The position numbers and the translations under genes were made by a program. The notes beneath the pieces are model-generated. The model made no database searches. It was not told the origin of the DNA and worked only from the letters and a program-made list of their open reading frames with translations. 64,000 nucleotides of DNA from Variovorax paradoxus B4 (GTDB lineage Bacteria > Pseudomonadota > Gammaproteobacteria > Burkholderiales > Burkholderiaceae_C). The stretch spans positions 2,542,001-2,606,000 of the forward strand of contig NC_022247.1 in the NCBI RefSeq assembly GCF_000463015.1. The letters are read 5' to 3'. Of the stretch, positions 1 to 8,090 are shown one piece after another. Each line of letters begins with the position of its first letter. The first letter of the stretch is position 1.

Positions 1-1
1 G

Positions 2-355
2 AACATGCTGCGTGGCAGGTCGAGCGAAGCTGACAGGCTTCTCGACCAGCTTGACTCGGAGAGTGAATGCTGCAGCGGCCTCCTCTCACAGGCAAAGACC
101 GTCCTGGAGCGTGCCGAGGCCGGCAATGCGAGCGCAGCCGTGGAGGCCGACGCGCTGTTGCAACAGCACCGGCAGTTCATGTACGTGCATTTGGACAAGG
201 AAGACACGCTTCTGCATTCGCAAACCGCACTGCTGCTCACGGCCGAGGAATGGGCCGCCGTGGTCTCGTCCATTTCGAAAGAGGTGGGAGAAGCGAGGGA
301 GCGTGAACATCGGCGCCCACCGGTGCGCAGGCAAGTCCCAAAGCCCGCGGCCTGA
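2..355 (+). CDS. Hemerythrin-like domain protein, C-terminal part
   Basis: The reading frame runs in from outside the window, so the N-terminal helices are missing; the Met codon at 5 need not be the true start. Counting from that Met, His55, His62 and Glu66 in a helical segment, followed by the L-T-A-E-E-W stretch, resemble the second half of a hemerythrin HHE cation-binding domain, which binds a di-iron centre. The Arg/Pro-rich tail after residue 95 is probably unstructured. Typical HHE proteins are 140-200 residues, so roughly the first half is lost. The ligand for oxygen, NO or other signals cannot be told from the fragment. Assignment is by motif spacing only. Confidence 0.55.
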   Translation, partial: NMLRGRSSEADRLLDQLDSESECCSGLLSQAKTVLERAEAGNASAAVEADALLQQHRQFMYVHLDKEDTLLHSQTALLLTAEEWAAVVSSISKEVGEAREREHRRPPVRRQVPKPAA

Positions 356-384
356 CGACCTGGGAAGAGGGCAACCGCCTGCGA

Positions 385-846
385 TCAGCGTCGTTCCGCA
401 CCGTCGGAATCGAACATCGCGGTGTAGCGCCGCTGCATTTCCTCCGGCGTCAGCTTCTCGATGCTGTGGCCCACGTTCCAGCGGTGGCCGAACGGGTCGC
501 GGAACACGCCGGATCGCTCGCCGTAGAACTGGTCCTGCGGCGCCATGTCCAGCGTGGCGCCGGCTGCCACGGCACGCGCCACCACGGCGTCGGCATCGTC
601 CACGTGCAGGTGCAGCGTCACTGCGGTGCCGCCCAGGGTCCTGGCGCTGGGGATGCCGTATTCGGCGAACTCGTCCGAGATCATCAGGATTGCGCCGTTG
701 TGGAAGTCGAGCTCCGCATGGCCGATGCGGCCGCTTGGCTCGGTGAGCCGGAAGATCTCCTTGACTTCGAAGACCTTGCAATAGAAGTCGATGGCCGCGC
801 CGGCATCGTCGACGCAGAGATACGGAAACAGTTCGTGGATGGCCAT
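385..846 (-). CDS. VOC family (glyoxalase/PhnB-like) protein
   Basis: A 153-residue protein of the vicinal oxygen chelate superfamily, close to the PhnB/YdcE-type subgroup. It opens with the typical beta strand (I-H-E-L-F-P-Y-L-C-V), followed by A-I-D-F-Y, and carries F-R-D-P-F-G-H-R-W near the C-terminus, the usual last strand of the fold. The ATG at 846 sits exactly where family members begin. A TTG at 915 would add 23 residues with no family counterpart, so I prefer 846. It follows the AraC regulator at 937-1857 on the same strand and may be its target. Substrate unknown; members range from metal-dependent lyases to resistance proteins. Confidence 0.85.
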   Translation of the reverse strand: MAIHELFPYLCVDDAGAAIDFYCKVFEVKEIFRLTEPSGRIGHAELDFHNGAILMISDEFAEYGIPSARTLGGTAVTLHLHVDDADAVVARAVAAGATLDMAPQDQFYGERSGVFRDPFGHRWNVGHSIEKLTPEEMQRRYTAMFDSDGAERR

Positions 847-936
847 GTCGGTGTCCGCTCGGGTTGATGGGATGCCGGCGATTTTGGCTGCCGCGGCAGG
901 CGTCGTCTTGAACAAAATTGACCTGCCGGCAGGCGC

Positions 937-1857
937 TCAGACCCGCACGTGGCGCGAGGACGTCGGGGCCGCGCGCCGGTAGGCCTCGGGCGACATGCCG
1001 GTGATCGCAAGGAATTCGCGGCTGAAGTGCGCCTGGTCGCTGTAGCCGGCATCCAGCGCCAGCTCGACCCAGGGCTGGGTCGGATCCAGTGCGAACTGCC
1101 CGATCACGCGGTCGAAGCGCAGCATGCGTGCGTACTGCTTGGGTGCGATGCCGGTCATGCCGCGAAAGAGCGCGATGAAGCGCCGGTGGCTGTAGCCGCT
1201 TTGCTTCACCAGTTCGCGGATCGCGCCGGCTTTCGGGCTGCCGCCGGCGCCGGACAGGCCGGCCAGCGCGTGCGCCACCGCGGGGTGCAGGCCATGCGTC
1301 GCGCAGGCGGACAGGCGCGCACTCAGCAGGGCATCGAGGATCGCGAGCTGGCGCGCCAGGGAGCCGGTGCCGTGGAGCTGCTCGAGTGCGAAGCCCGCGT
1401 CCGCACCCCAGAGCGCTTCGAGCGGCGTGTGGCACCCGGCCAGTGCGTCTTCCGGTGCGCCGAGCAGCGCCCTGGCCGCGCCCGGTTGCAGCATCACGCC
1501 GACCGAGCGCGTCTCGACCGACACGTCACGCACGAAAAACGCGCAGCGGGTCCCGCCCACCATGGCGTAGCCCACCGTGTAGCCGTGCGTGTCGGCATCG
1601 TTGCGGAACAGGCGCAGCGGCGGTCCGGCGAGCCGGAACACCAGGTGCATGCCGCCCGTGGGCAGCACATGCTCGCGCGCGCCCGGCCGCTCGGCGGCCG
1701 CGCCCGCGGGGGCCGAGGCCCACATCAGCCGCACGTAGGGCCGCAGGCAAGGGGAGGGGAGTCTCGTCAGCTGCGGCACGGCGTGGCTCTCGAGGAAAAC
1801 AGGCAGTTGCCCATCGGCGCATTGTGCGGCGGAATGCCGCGCTAGCATCGGGGCCAT
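937..1857 (-). CDS. AraC family transcriptional regulator
   Basis: A 306-residue one-component regulator. The N-terminal ~190 residues are a sensing domain of the DUF6597 kind (L-P-T-G-G-M-H-L-V-F-R). The C-terminal ~100 residues are the double helix-turn-helix of AraC/XylS proteins, with S-G-Y-S-H-R-R-F-I and D-A-G-Y-S-D-Q-A-H-F-S-R-E-F. The start at 1857 is backed by a GGAGGG eight bases upstream. Its ATG shares the CATG at 1855-1858 with the divergent metC start, so its promoter must lie inside metC. It may control the VOC gene downstream or metC; the signal is unknown. Confidence 0.88.
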   Translation of the reverse strand: MAPMLARHSAAQCADGQLPVFLESHAVPQLTRLPSPCLRPYVRLMWASAPAGAAAERPGAREHVLPTGGMHLVFRLAGPPLRLFRNDADTHGYTVGYAMVGGTRCAFFVRDVSVETRSVGVMLQPGAARALLGAPEDALAGCHTPLEALWGADAGFALEQLHGTGSLARQLAILDALLSARLSACATHGLHPAVAHALAGLSGAGGSPKAGAIRELVKQSGYSHRRFIALFRGMTGIAPKQYARMLRFDRVIGQFALDPTQPWVELALDAGYSDQAHFSREFLAITGMSPEAYRRAAPTSSRHVRV

Positions 1858-3049
1858 GAGCAAGCCCTCCACGACCCTGATTCACCACCCCTACACGCCG
1901 CCCGCCAACTTCGCCGCGCCGCAGCCCGGCATCTACAAGGCCTCGACGGTATTTTTCGCCGACGTGGCCGCGATGCGCGCGCGCGACTGGAAGACCAAGG
2001 CCGGCTACACCTACGGCCTGCACGGCACGCCCACCACCTTCACGCTCGAGGAGCGCCTGGCCACCCTCGAAGGCGGCACCGAGTGCCTGCTGGTGCCGAG
2101 CGGCCTGGCCGCCATTTCGCTGGTTTCCTTTGCCTTCCTGAAGAGCGGCGACGAGGTGCTGATTCCCGACAACGCCTACGGCCCCAACAAGGCGCTGGCG
2201 ACCGGCGAACTGGCCAACTTCGGCATCACGCACCGCCTGTACGACGCGATGAACCCATCCGATCTGGCCGCCAAGCTCTCGGACCGCACGCGGCTGGTGT
2301 GGCTCGAGGCGGCGGGCTCGGTGACGATGGAGTTTCCCGACCTGCCGGCACTCGTGAAAGCCTGCCGCGCGCGCGGCGTGGTGACGGCGCTGGACAACAC
2401 CTGGGGCGCGGGCCTGGCATTCGCGCCCTTCGATTTCAACGGCAGCGGCCAGGGCGTGGACATTTCGGTGCACGCGCTCACCAAATACCCGAGCGGCGGC
2501 GGCGACGTGCTGATGGGCAGCGTCGTCACGCGCGACGAGCGGCTGCATCGCGCGCTCAAGCTCACCCACATGCGCACGGGATTCGGCGTCGGCGTCGGCG
2601 ACGTGGAAACGCTGCTGCGCTCGCTGCCGAGCATCGGGCTGCGCTATGCCGCGCACGACCGTTCGGCGCGCGAGCTGGCGCGCTGGCTCGCCGGCCGCGA
2701 AGAGATCGCGCAGGTGCTCCATCCGGCGCTCGAGGGGTCGCCCGGCCACGCGAACTGGCGTGCGCTGTGCGGCGGCGCCGACCTGGCCGCCGGACTGTTC
2801 TCGATCGTGTTCGACGAGCGCTACAGCACCGAGCAGGTCGACCGCTTCTGCGACAGCCTGAACCTGTTCCGCCTCGGCTATTCGTGGGGCGGGCCGGTGA
2901 GCCTGGTCGTGCCCTACGACATCGGCCTGATGCGCGATGCCAGCGTGGCGCGCTGGCCCCACAAGGGAACGCTGGTGCGCTTCTCGGTCGGGCTGGAAGA
3001 CGTGGAAGACCTGCGGGCCGACCTGCAGCAGGCGCTCGCGCGGATGTAA
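1856..3049 (+). CDS. metC: Cystathionine beta-lyase (PLP-dependent)
   Basis: A 397-residue PLP enzyme of the Cys/Met metabolism family (fold type I). The pyridoxal lysine lies in A-L-T-K-Y-P-S-G-G-G-D, and the Y-x-Y-x-R-type N-terminal substrate segment is seen as Y-T-Y-G-L-H-G-T-P-T. Full family length. The probable reaction is cleavage of cystathionine to homocysteine, pyruvate and ammonia in the cytoplasm, feeding methionine synthesis. It starts back-to-back with the AraC regulator at 1857, overlapping its start codon by two bases. Gamma-lyase or other C-S lyase activity cannot be excluded from sequence alone. Confidence 0.88.
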   Translation: MSKPSTTLIHHPYTPPANFAAPQPGIYKASTVFFADVAAMRARDWKTKAGYTYGLHGTPTTFTLEERLATLEGGTECLLVPSGLAAISLVSFAFLKSGDEVLIPDNAYGPNKALATGELANFGITHRLYDAMNPSDLAAKLSDRTRLVWLEAAGSVTMEFPDLPALVKACRARGVVTALDNTWGAGLAFAPFDFNGSGQGVDISVHALTKYPSGGGDVLMGSVVTRDERLHRALKLTHMRTGFGVGVGDVETLLRSLPSIGLRYAAHDRSARELARWLAGREEIAQVLHPALEGSPGHANWRALCGGADLAAGLFSIVFDERYSTEQVDRFCDSLNLFRLGYSWGGPVSLVVPYDIGLMRDASVARWPHKGTLVRFSVGLEDVEDLRADLQQALARM

Positions 3050-3163
3050 GAGAAGTTTTCCGGATGCAGGGGCCCCGCCGCTCCACGGGCTTCGGGTGCA
3101 CCGTTATCGCTTACAGTTGGATGACACGCAGTCGCTTTGACTGCCTCGTTCAAGGAGAGAACA

Positions 3164-3367
3164 GTGGCAACACCCAATTACGGCTACGAAAAGCGCCAGA
3201 AGGAGCTGGCCAAGAAGAAGAAAAAGGAAGAGAAGCTCCGCGAAAAGGCCAATCGCAAGCTCTCCCCGAGCAGCGACGGCCTGGCCCCGGGTGACCCGGA
3301 AACCGACGTGGCCTCGCTCGAACGCGATCCGCCGACGGTGCCCGATCTGCCGACCAAGAACGGCTGA
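3164..3367 (+). CDS. Small lysine-rich conserved protein
   Basis: A 67-residue cytoplasmic protein starting at GTG 3164 (A-T-P-N-Y-G-Y-E-K-R) with AAGGAG about eight bases upstream. An in-frame upstream codon at 3137 lacks such a site. The first half is an extremely basic, probably helical run with a K-K-K-K-K block. The second half is acidic and proline-rich (D-P-P-T-V-P-D-L-P). Such small proteins recur in Burkholderiales without assigned function; nucleic-acid binding is only a guess from charge. A strong terminator follows at 3392. Confidence 0.7.
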   Translation: MATPNYGYEKRQKELAKKKKKEEKLREKANRKLSPSSDGLAPGDPETDVASLERDPPTVPDLPTKNG

Positions 3368-3391
3368 TCCCAAATCAAGGCTCTCGACAAC

Positions 3392-3428
3392 AAAGCCGCT
3401 GCGGGCCTCCGGGCCCGGAGCGGCTTTT
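3392..3428 (+). terminator. Rho-independent terminator
   Basis: AAAGCCGCT pairs with AGCGGCTTT around a GC-rich inner hairpin and runs into a T tract at 3424-3430. It lies 24 bases after the stop of the small lysine-rich gene and ends 15 bases before the converging tesA stop, so it closes the rightward transcript. Confidence 0.85.
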
Positions 3429-3442
3429 TTGTGGCCGCTGGC

Positions 3443-4123
3443 CTACTTGGCCGCAAGCAGCTTGCGCAGCTCCGGCCAGACGTTGTCGAGCAGTTGCGGC
3501 TGCGCGGCGGCGGTCGGATGAATGCGATCGGCCTGGAACAGCGCCAGCGCGTCGGGCGCATCGGCCACGCCCTTGAGCAGGAAGGGCACCAGCGCTGCCT
3601 TGGTGGTGCTGGCCACCTTGCCGAACACGGCCTCGAAGCGCCGCGTGTAGTCGCCGCCGTAGTTGGGCGGCACCTGGATGCCGACGATCAGCACCTTGGC
3701 GCCGGCCGCCTGCGCGGCCTTGGTGATCTGCAGCAGGTTGTCCTCGGTGTTCTGCAGCGGCAGGCCGCGCAGGGCGTCGTTGGCACCCAGCTCGACCACC
3801 ACGTGGCTGGGCTTGTGCTGCGCCAGCAGCGAGGCAAAGCGGGCCCGTCCGCCCGAGCTGGTGTCGCCGCTGATGCTGGCATTGACCACCGTGGCCGGGA
3901 TCTTCTGCTGTGCGAGCCGCTTCTCGAGCAGGGGCACCCAGCCTTCGCCGCGCTTCAGGCCGTATTCGGCGCTCAGCGAATCGCCAAGCACCAGGATCAC
4001 GGGCTTGCGGGGCGCCGCGGCCTGCGCGGTCTGGGCGTGGCCCGCCGTCCATGTCCCTGCGCTGCCGAGTGCGGCGGCGCTCAAGATAAAGTCACGTCGT
4101 TTCAAAACGAAAAGCCTTTCCAT
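3443..4123 (-). CDS. tesA: Arylesterase / acyl-CoA thioesterase I (SGNH hydrolase)
   Basis: A 226-residue secreted SGNH/GDSL hydrolase. Catalytic blocks are visible: G-D-S-L-S-A-E-Y-G-L (nucleophile Ser), Gly in S-I-S-G-D-T, G-A-N-D (Asn), and D-R-I-H-P (Asp/His dyad). The N-terminus has a K-R-R-D-F twin-arginine motif followed by a hydrophobic stretch ending near A-G-H-A, suggesting Tat export. An in-frame TTG at 4105, preceded by AAAGG, would start the protein exactly at K-R-R-D-F and may be the real start. Divergent from a YbbA-type ATPase, the same pairing as E. coli tesA/ybbA. It hydrolyses acyl or aryl esters in the periplasm. Confidence 0.88.
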   Translation of the reverse strand: MERLFVLKRRDFILSAAALGSAGTWTAGHAQTAQAAAPRKPVILVLGDSLSAEYGLKRGEGWVPLLEKRLAQQKIPATVVNASISGDTSSGGRARFASLLAQHKPSHVVVELGANDALRGLPLQNTEDNLLQITKAAQAAGAKVLIVGIQVPPNYGGDYTRRFEAVFGKVASTTKAALVPFLLKGVADAPDALALFQADRIHPTAAAQPQLLDNVWPELRKLLAAK

Positions 4124-4844
4124 GTCCCAACCCCCGTCTGATGCCATTGTCGCTGTCGAGCATGTGTTCAAGTCGGTGACCGACTCGACCGGTACGCTCG
4201 ACATTTTGCAGAACATCGATTTCACCCTGGGCGCGCGGGAAACCGCCGCCATCGTCGGTGCCTCGGGTTCGGGCAAGAGCACCTTGCTGTCGATCATCGC
4301 CGGGCTCGACACGCCCACGCGCGGCACCGTCAGGCTCGCGGGCGATGACATCTTCGCCATCGACGAGGACGAGCGCGCCGCGCTGCGTGCCCAGCGCGTG
4401 GGCTTCGTGTTCCAGAGTTTCCAGCTGCTGGGCAACCTGAGCGCGCTCGAGAACGTGATGCTGCCGCTCGAACTGGCCGACCGCAAGGACGCGCGCAAGG
4501 CCGCCACCGAGATGCTCGGGCGCGTCGGACTCGGGCAGCGCCTCGGCCACTATCCCAAGGTGCTCTCGGGCGGCGAGCAGCAGCGCGTGGCGCTGGCCAG
4601 GGCCTTCGTGGTGCAGCCGGCGCTGCTGCTGGCCGACGAACCCACCGGCAGCCTCGATTTCGCGACCGGCGAACAGGTCATGCGGCTGATGTTCGACCTC
4701 AACCGCGAGCTCGGCACCACGCTCGTGCTCGTCACCCATGACCGCGGCATTGCAGCCCAGTGCGAGCGCCGCATCACCATCGAGGCCGGGCGCATGGCGC
4801 TCAACGAGTCGACGCCTGTCCTGGTGGCCTCGCTGGAAGCATGA
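4122..4844 (+). CDS. ybbA: ABC transporter ATP-binding protein, YbbA/LolD type
   Basis: A 240-residue ABC ATPase with all motifs: Walker [11 protein letters not shown]-loop F-Q-S-F-Q, signature L-S-G-G-E-Q-Q-R, Walker B L-L-L-A-D-E-P-T and H-loop V-T-H-D. It belongs to the MacB/LolD/YbbA branch, usually paired with a FtsX-like permease. No permease follows here. Instead a two-helix membrane protein overlaps its stop (ATGA at 4841-4844). Its ATG shares the CATG at 4121-4124 with tesA, so the regulatory signals overlap. The proposed role with TesA in lipid or envelope processing rests on conserved gene order only. Confidence 0.85.
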   Translation: MSQPPSDAIVAVEHVFKSVTDSTGTLDILQNIDFTLGARETAAIVGASGSGKSTLLSIIAGLDTPTRGTVRLAGDDIFAIDEDERAALRAQRVGFVFQSFQLLGNLSALENVMLPLELADRKDARKAATEMLGRVGLGQRLGHYPKVLSGGEQQRVALARAFVVQPALLLADEPTGSLDFATGEQVMRLMFDLNRELGTTLVLVTHDRGIAAQCERRITIEAGRMALNESTPVLVASLEA

Positions 4845-5821
4845 TCGTTCCCCGGTTCTGGGCCGAGGGCCGCATCCAGGAGCGGCTGGCGGGCAAGCAG
4901 ATCACGGTGCGGCGCTACGGCTGGTCCGACGAGAGCCCGATCGCCGCGCAGGCGCATGCCGACCAGCGCACGCGGGAGGCGTTCGAGCGCATCGCCGCGG
5001 GCGAACAGCTCAACCGCCGCGAGCGCAAGCTGGCCTACAACGGGGCCGAAGGCGTGCCCATCCGCGAGGAAATCGTCGAGCGGCAGGGCGACACCGTCAT
5101 CACCCGCAACAGCTATGGCGCGCGCTGCCTCAACACGCCCGACGTGCTGTTCGTCGACATCGACTTCGACGAACCCCTGCGCGGCAGCGTGTTCGGCTTT
5201 GCGCTGGCGCCCGCGCTGATCGCGGGCATCGTCGGCGGCTGGACTGCCAAGACCTGGCTGGGCGGGCTGATCGCGGCCATCGTGGTCTTTGCCGTCGCCT
5301 ACCGGATCGGCCTGGCCAGGAAGCGCGGCGAGGCCAGCGGCAACCCCGTGCCCGAGAAGCGCGCGGCCGAGCGCATCGGGCGCTTCGTCCACCAGCACCC
5401 CGACTGGCACCTGCGCATCTACCGCACGCCGGCCGGCTTCCGGGTGCTGGCGATGCATGACGTCTTCAGCCCGGCCGACATGGCGGTGGCCGACTGCTTC
5501 CACGCGCTGGGCGTCGACCAGGTCTATGCGCGCATGTGCCGCAACCAGAACTGCTTTCGCGCCCGCCTGAGCGCCAAGCCCTGGCGCATCGGCATCGGAG
5601 AGCACCTGCGGCCGCGGCCAGGCGTGTGGCCCGTGTCGCCCGAGAAGCTGCCGCTGCGCGATGCCTGGGTGGCGCGCTATGAAAAGGCCGCCGCGGGCCA
5701 TGCCGCCTGCCAGTACCTGGAAAGCGTCGGCAACAGCGCGCGGGTGCATCCGAATGCGCTGGCCGTGCAGGAACTGCACGACGAACGCACCCGCGCGCAC
5801 AGCGGATTGCCGATTGCCTGA
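4841..5821 (+). CDS. Conserved membrane protein of unknown function
   Basis: A 326-residue protein translationally coupled to the ybbA-type ATPase (4-base overlap). The N-terminal ~105 residues are soluble and charged. Two closely spaced hydrophobic segments lie near residues 115-155 ([11 protein letters not shown] and [11 protein letters not shown]), followed by a soluble ~170-residue C-terminal domain containing C-R-N-Q-N-C-F. It has no FtsX/MacB-like architecture, so it is not an obvious permease for the ATPase. I do not recognise a named family; its coupling suggests a membrane partner or accessory. Confidence 0.75.
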   Translation: MIVPRFWAEGRIQERLAGKQITVRRYGWSDESPIAAQAHADQRTREAFERIAAGEQLNRRERKLAYNGAEGVPIREEIVERQGDTVITRNSYGARCLNTPDVLFVDIDFDEPLRGSVFGFALAPALIAGIVGGWTAKTWLGGLIAAIVVFAVAYRIGLARKRGEASGNPVPEKRAAERIGRFVHQHPDWHLRIYRTPAGFRVLAMHDVFSPADMAVADCFHALGVDQVYARMCRNQNCFRARLSAKPWRIGIGEHLRPRPGVWPVSPEKLPLRDAWVARYEKAAAGHAACQYLESVGNSARVHPNALAVQELHDERTRAHSGLPIA

Positions 5822-5854
5822 AGGACGGGGCACGCAGGCCTCGATAATCGGGGG

Positions 5855-6601
5855 ATGTCTTCCCCCAAAGTGATCTTCGGCTTCCATGCCGTGGGCGTGC
5901 GCATCAAGACCGCGCCGAAATCGGTGCTCGAAGTGATGTTCGACACCAGCCGGCGCGATGCGCGCATGAAACAGTTCATCGCACGCGCGCAGGAAGCCGG
6001 CGTGCGGCTGGTCGAGGCCGACGGGCTGCGGCTCGCCAAGCTCAGCGGCAGCCATGGCCACCAGGGCGTGGTGGCGCGGGTCGAACCCATCGCGCAGGTG
6101 CGTTCGCTCGACGAACTGCTCGAAGGCCTCGAGGAGGCCGGCACCGTGCCGCTGCTGCTGGTGCTCGACGGCGTGACCGATCCGCACAACCTGGGCGCCT
6201 GCCTGCGCGTGGCCGATGGCGCCGGGGCGCATGCGGTGATCGCCCCCAAGGACCACGCGGCCGGCATCAACGCCACCGTGGCCAAGGTGGCGAGCGGCGC
6301 CGCCGAGACGGTGCCGTACTTCATGGTGACCAACCTGGCGCGCACGCTGAACGAACTCAAGGAACGCAGCATCTGGTGCGTCGGCACGAGCGACGATGCG
6401 CCCGGCACCCTCTACCAGAGCGACTTCAAGCGGCCATTGGCGCTGGTGCTCGGCGCCGAGGGCGAGGGCATGCGCCAGCTCACCCGCAAGACCTGCGACG
6501 AACTCGTGAGCATTCCCATGGCAGGCGCGGTCGAGAGCCTGAACGTTTCCGTGGCCAGCGGCGTGTGCCTCTACGAGGCCCTGCGGCAGCGCAGCGCCTG
6601 A
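5855..6601 (+). CDS. rlmB: 23S rRNA (guanosine-2'-O-)-methyltransferase RlmB
   Basis: A 248-residue SpoU/TrmH-family (SPOUT) methyltransferase, full length. The N-terminal rRNA-binding domain begins I-F-G-F-H-A-V. The knotted catalytic domain shows the three SPOUT motifs: [20 protein letters not shown], and [17 protein letters not shown]. It methylates G2251 (E. coli numbering) in the peptidyl-transferase loop using SAM. It lies 33 bases after the preceding membrane protein gene on the same strand. Assignment is solid at family level. Confidence 0.95.
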   Translation: MSSPKVIFGFHAVGVRIKTAPKSVLEVMFDTSRRDARMKQFIARAQEAGVRLVEADGLRLAKLSGSHGHQGVVARVEPIAQVRSLDELLEGLEEAGTVPLLLVLDGVTDPHNLGACLRVADGAGAHAVIAPKDHAAGINATVAKVASGAAETVPYFMVTNLARTLNELKERSIWCVGTSDDAPGTLYQSDFKRPLALVLGAEGEGMRQLTRKTCDELVSIPMAGAVESLNVSVASGVCLYEALRQRSA

Positions 6602-6642
6602 CGCAGGGCCACCGGCCCCTGGACCGGAGCGCGGCTCTCGAA

Positions 6643-6813
6643 TCAGGAGGGGTCTTTGCTGCGCGTGCGAGCCACGGCGCTGAAGATGCCGATGCCCAGG
6701 ATGATCAGCGCACCGATCCCGATGTAGAGCGTCGGCACGCCGGCCACCGAGGCGCCCCAGGCGACGCCGGCGAGGAAGATCAGAAAACCGATCATGTAGA
6801 GCGCAAAGGACAT
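6643..6813 (-). CDS. Small two-helix membrane protein
   Basis: A 56-residue reading frame starting [13 protein letters not shown] and ending A-R-T-R-S-K-D-P-S. Two hydrophobic segments (about residues 5-23 and 27-47) separated by A-S-V-A-G-V-P-T-L predict a hairpin inner-membrane protein with a short charged C-terminal tail. Codon composition matches its neighbours, with G/C at most third positions. Such tiny proteins are widespread in Comamonadaceae without assigned role. It stands alone between converging rlmB and the XRE regulator. Confidence 0.65.
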   Translation of the reverse strand: MSFALYMIGFLIFLAGVAWGASVAGVPTLYIGIGALIILGIGIFSAVARTRSKDPS

Positions 6814-6924
6814 GCTTGTTCCCCCGGAAGCTTTGGATGCCTTGGAGTATCCCGGCCGGCCCCCTCGGCGGCACAGGCCGTCGTCTCCAGTCGCTGTGGG
6901 AACTTGCCTACTACTCCTGTGCCT

Positions 6925-7512
6925 TTATGCCGGGGACGCGACCAGCAGGTAACGGCATCCCGTGCGTCCGAGCGTCTTGAAGACAAGCGGGCGGTCGACG
7001 CCGAAATCCAGGCAATCGCCGGGCGCCAGCTCGAAACGCTCGTCGCCGTAGTCCACCCGCAGCGCGCCTTCGAGCATCCACAGGCACTGCCGGTACGGCT
7101 TGCCGCTCCACCGGGGGTAGCCGACCTGCGCCGAGCGCGGCAGTTCGATCTCGACCATTTCGACGCCGCTGCCCGTACCGCGCTCGACAACCTGCCGCCG
7201 CAGGTAGCCCGCCTCGGGATCGCGCCAGACTTCCTGTTCGGCCCGGGTGCGCAGCCGGCGCGGCGAGCCCTTGTCCTCCGTCAGCAACTGCGCGAGCGGC
7301 ACACCCAGGCCGGCGGCCAGCCGGCCCAGCAGCACGGCCGTCGGGCTGCTCTCCGCGCGCTCCACCTTCGAGATCATGGCCTTGCTGACCCCGGAGAGCT
7401 CGGCCAGCTCGGCCAGGCTCAGCGCCTTGGCCTGGCGCAGCGCGAGGAGCCGGCGGGCAATGAGCGAGTCGATGGCGGAGGGCTCGGCGGGCGGAGATGA
7501 ATTGTTTCTCAT
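6925..7512 (-). CDS. XRE-family regulator with C-terminal cupin
   Basis: A 195-residue regulator. Residues ~17-70 form a Cro/CI helix-turn-helix (S-L-A-E-L-A-E-L-S-G-V-S-K-A-M-I-S-K-V-E-R) and residues ~105-190 a cupin barrel that probably binds a small effector (W-M-L-E-G-A-L-R-V, E-L-A-P-G-D-C-L-D-F). This two-domain layout is typical of PuuR-like repressors that control an adjacent metabolic gene. It diverges from the GNAT gene at 7559, with a 12-bp palindrome covering its own start codon. Repression of the GNAT gene and itself is inferred. Confidence 0.88.
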   Translation of the reverse strand: MRNNSSPPAEPSAIDSLIARRLLALRQAKALSLAELAELSGVSKAMISKVERAESSPTAVLLGRLAAGLGVPLAQLLTEDKGSPRRLRTRAEQEVWRDPEAGYLRRQVVERGTGSGVEMVEIELPRSAQVGYPRWSGKPYRQCLWMLEGALRVDYGDERFELAPGDCLDFGVDRPLVFKTLGRTGCRYLLVASPA

Positions 7513-7536
7513 ATGAGATTATTATTCTCCTATATT
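7507..7536. promoter_or_regulatory. Divergent operator/promoter between XRE-cupin and GNAT genes
   Basis: TCTCATATGAGA (7507-7518) is a perfect 12-bp palindrome that includes the XRE start codon. A further GAGA...TCTC repeat spans 7515-7528, and TATATT at 7531-7536 could serve as the -10 of the GNAT gene. The arrangement fits autorepression plus control of the divergent gene. Confidence 0.5.
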
Positions 7537-7558
7537 GGACAGACTGAAAGGAACGACC

Positions 7559-8080
7559 ATGCGCCTGGTCCCCTGTACCGAGGAAGCCCACGCGGGCGCC
7601 ATCCTTGCCATCCTCAACGAGGCCATTGCCAATTCGACGGCCCTGTACGACTACAGGCCGCGCACGCCCGAGAGCATGGTGGCGTGGTTCGCCACCAAGC
7701 GCGCCAACGGCTTTCCCGTGATCGGCGCGGAAGACGAGAGCGGCAAGCTGCTGGGTTTTGCGAGCTACGGCACGTTTCGCGCCTTCCCGGCCTACAAGTA
7801 CACGGTGGAGCACTCGGTGTATGTCGAGGCAGGCCACCGCGGTGCGGGCCTCGGCCGCACGCTCATGGAGGCGATCATTGCCGAAGCCGTTGCGCGCGAC
7901 GTGCACGTCATGGTCGGTGCCATCGATGCCGCGAACGCCGGCAGCATCGGGCTGCACGAGCGCCTGGGTTTCGAGCATGCCGGCACCGTGAGGCAGGCCG
8001 GGTTCAAGTTCGGCCGCTGGCTCGACGTGGCCTTCTACCAGCGCATTCTCTCGACGCCGCTGAATCCGGTCGACGGCTAG
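7559..8080 (+). CDS. GNAT N-acetyltransferase (phosphinothricin-acetyltransferase-like)
   Basis: A 173-residue acetyl-CoA-dependent acyltransferase. The acetyl-CoA loop is H-R-G-A-G-L-G-R-T-L-M. The N-terminus (A-I-L-A-I-L-N-E-A-I-A-N-S-T-A-L-Y-D-Y) and the L-G-F-E-H-A-G-T-V-R-Q-A-G-F-K-F-G-R-W-L-D segment are characteristic of the Pat/Bar/YncA subgroup that acetylates phosphinothricin, methionine sulfoximine or related amino groups. The ATG at 7559 has AAGGAA upstream; an in-frame TTG at 7535 is less likely. Divergent from the XRE-cupin regulator that probably controls it. The natural substrate is unknown. Confidence 0.87.
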   Translation: MRLVPCTEEAHAGAILAILNEAIANSTALYDYRPRTPESMVAWFATKRANGFPVIGAEDESGKLLGFASYGTFRAFPAYKYTVEHSVYVEAGHRGAGLGRTLMEAIIAEAVARDVHVMVGAIDAANAGSIGLHERLGFEHAGTVRQAGFKFGRWLDVAFYQRILSTPLNPVDG

Positions 8081-8090
8081 GCGATGGGAC

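Noticed and set aside
86..1435. Long open frame on the minus strand opposite the hemerythrin-like, VOC and AraC region
   Set aside because: It is out of frame with the recognised VOC and AraC proteins, Arg/Pro-rich and without motifs; it is a GC-rich shadow.
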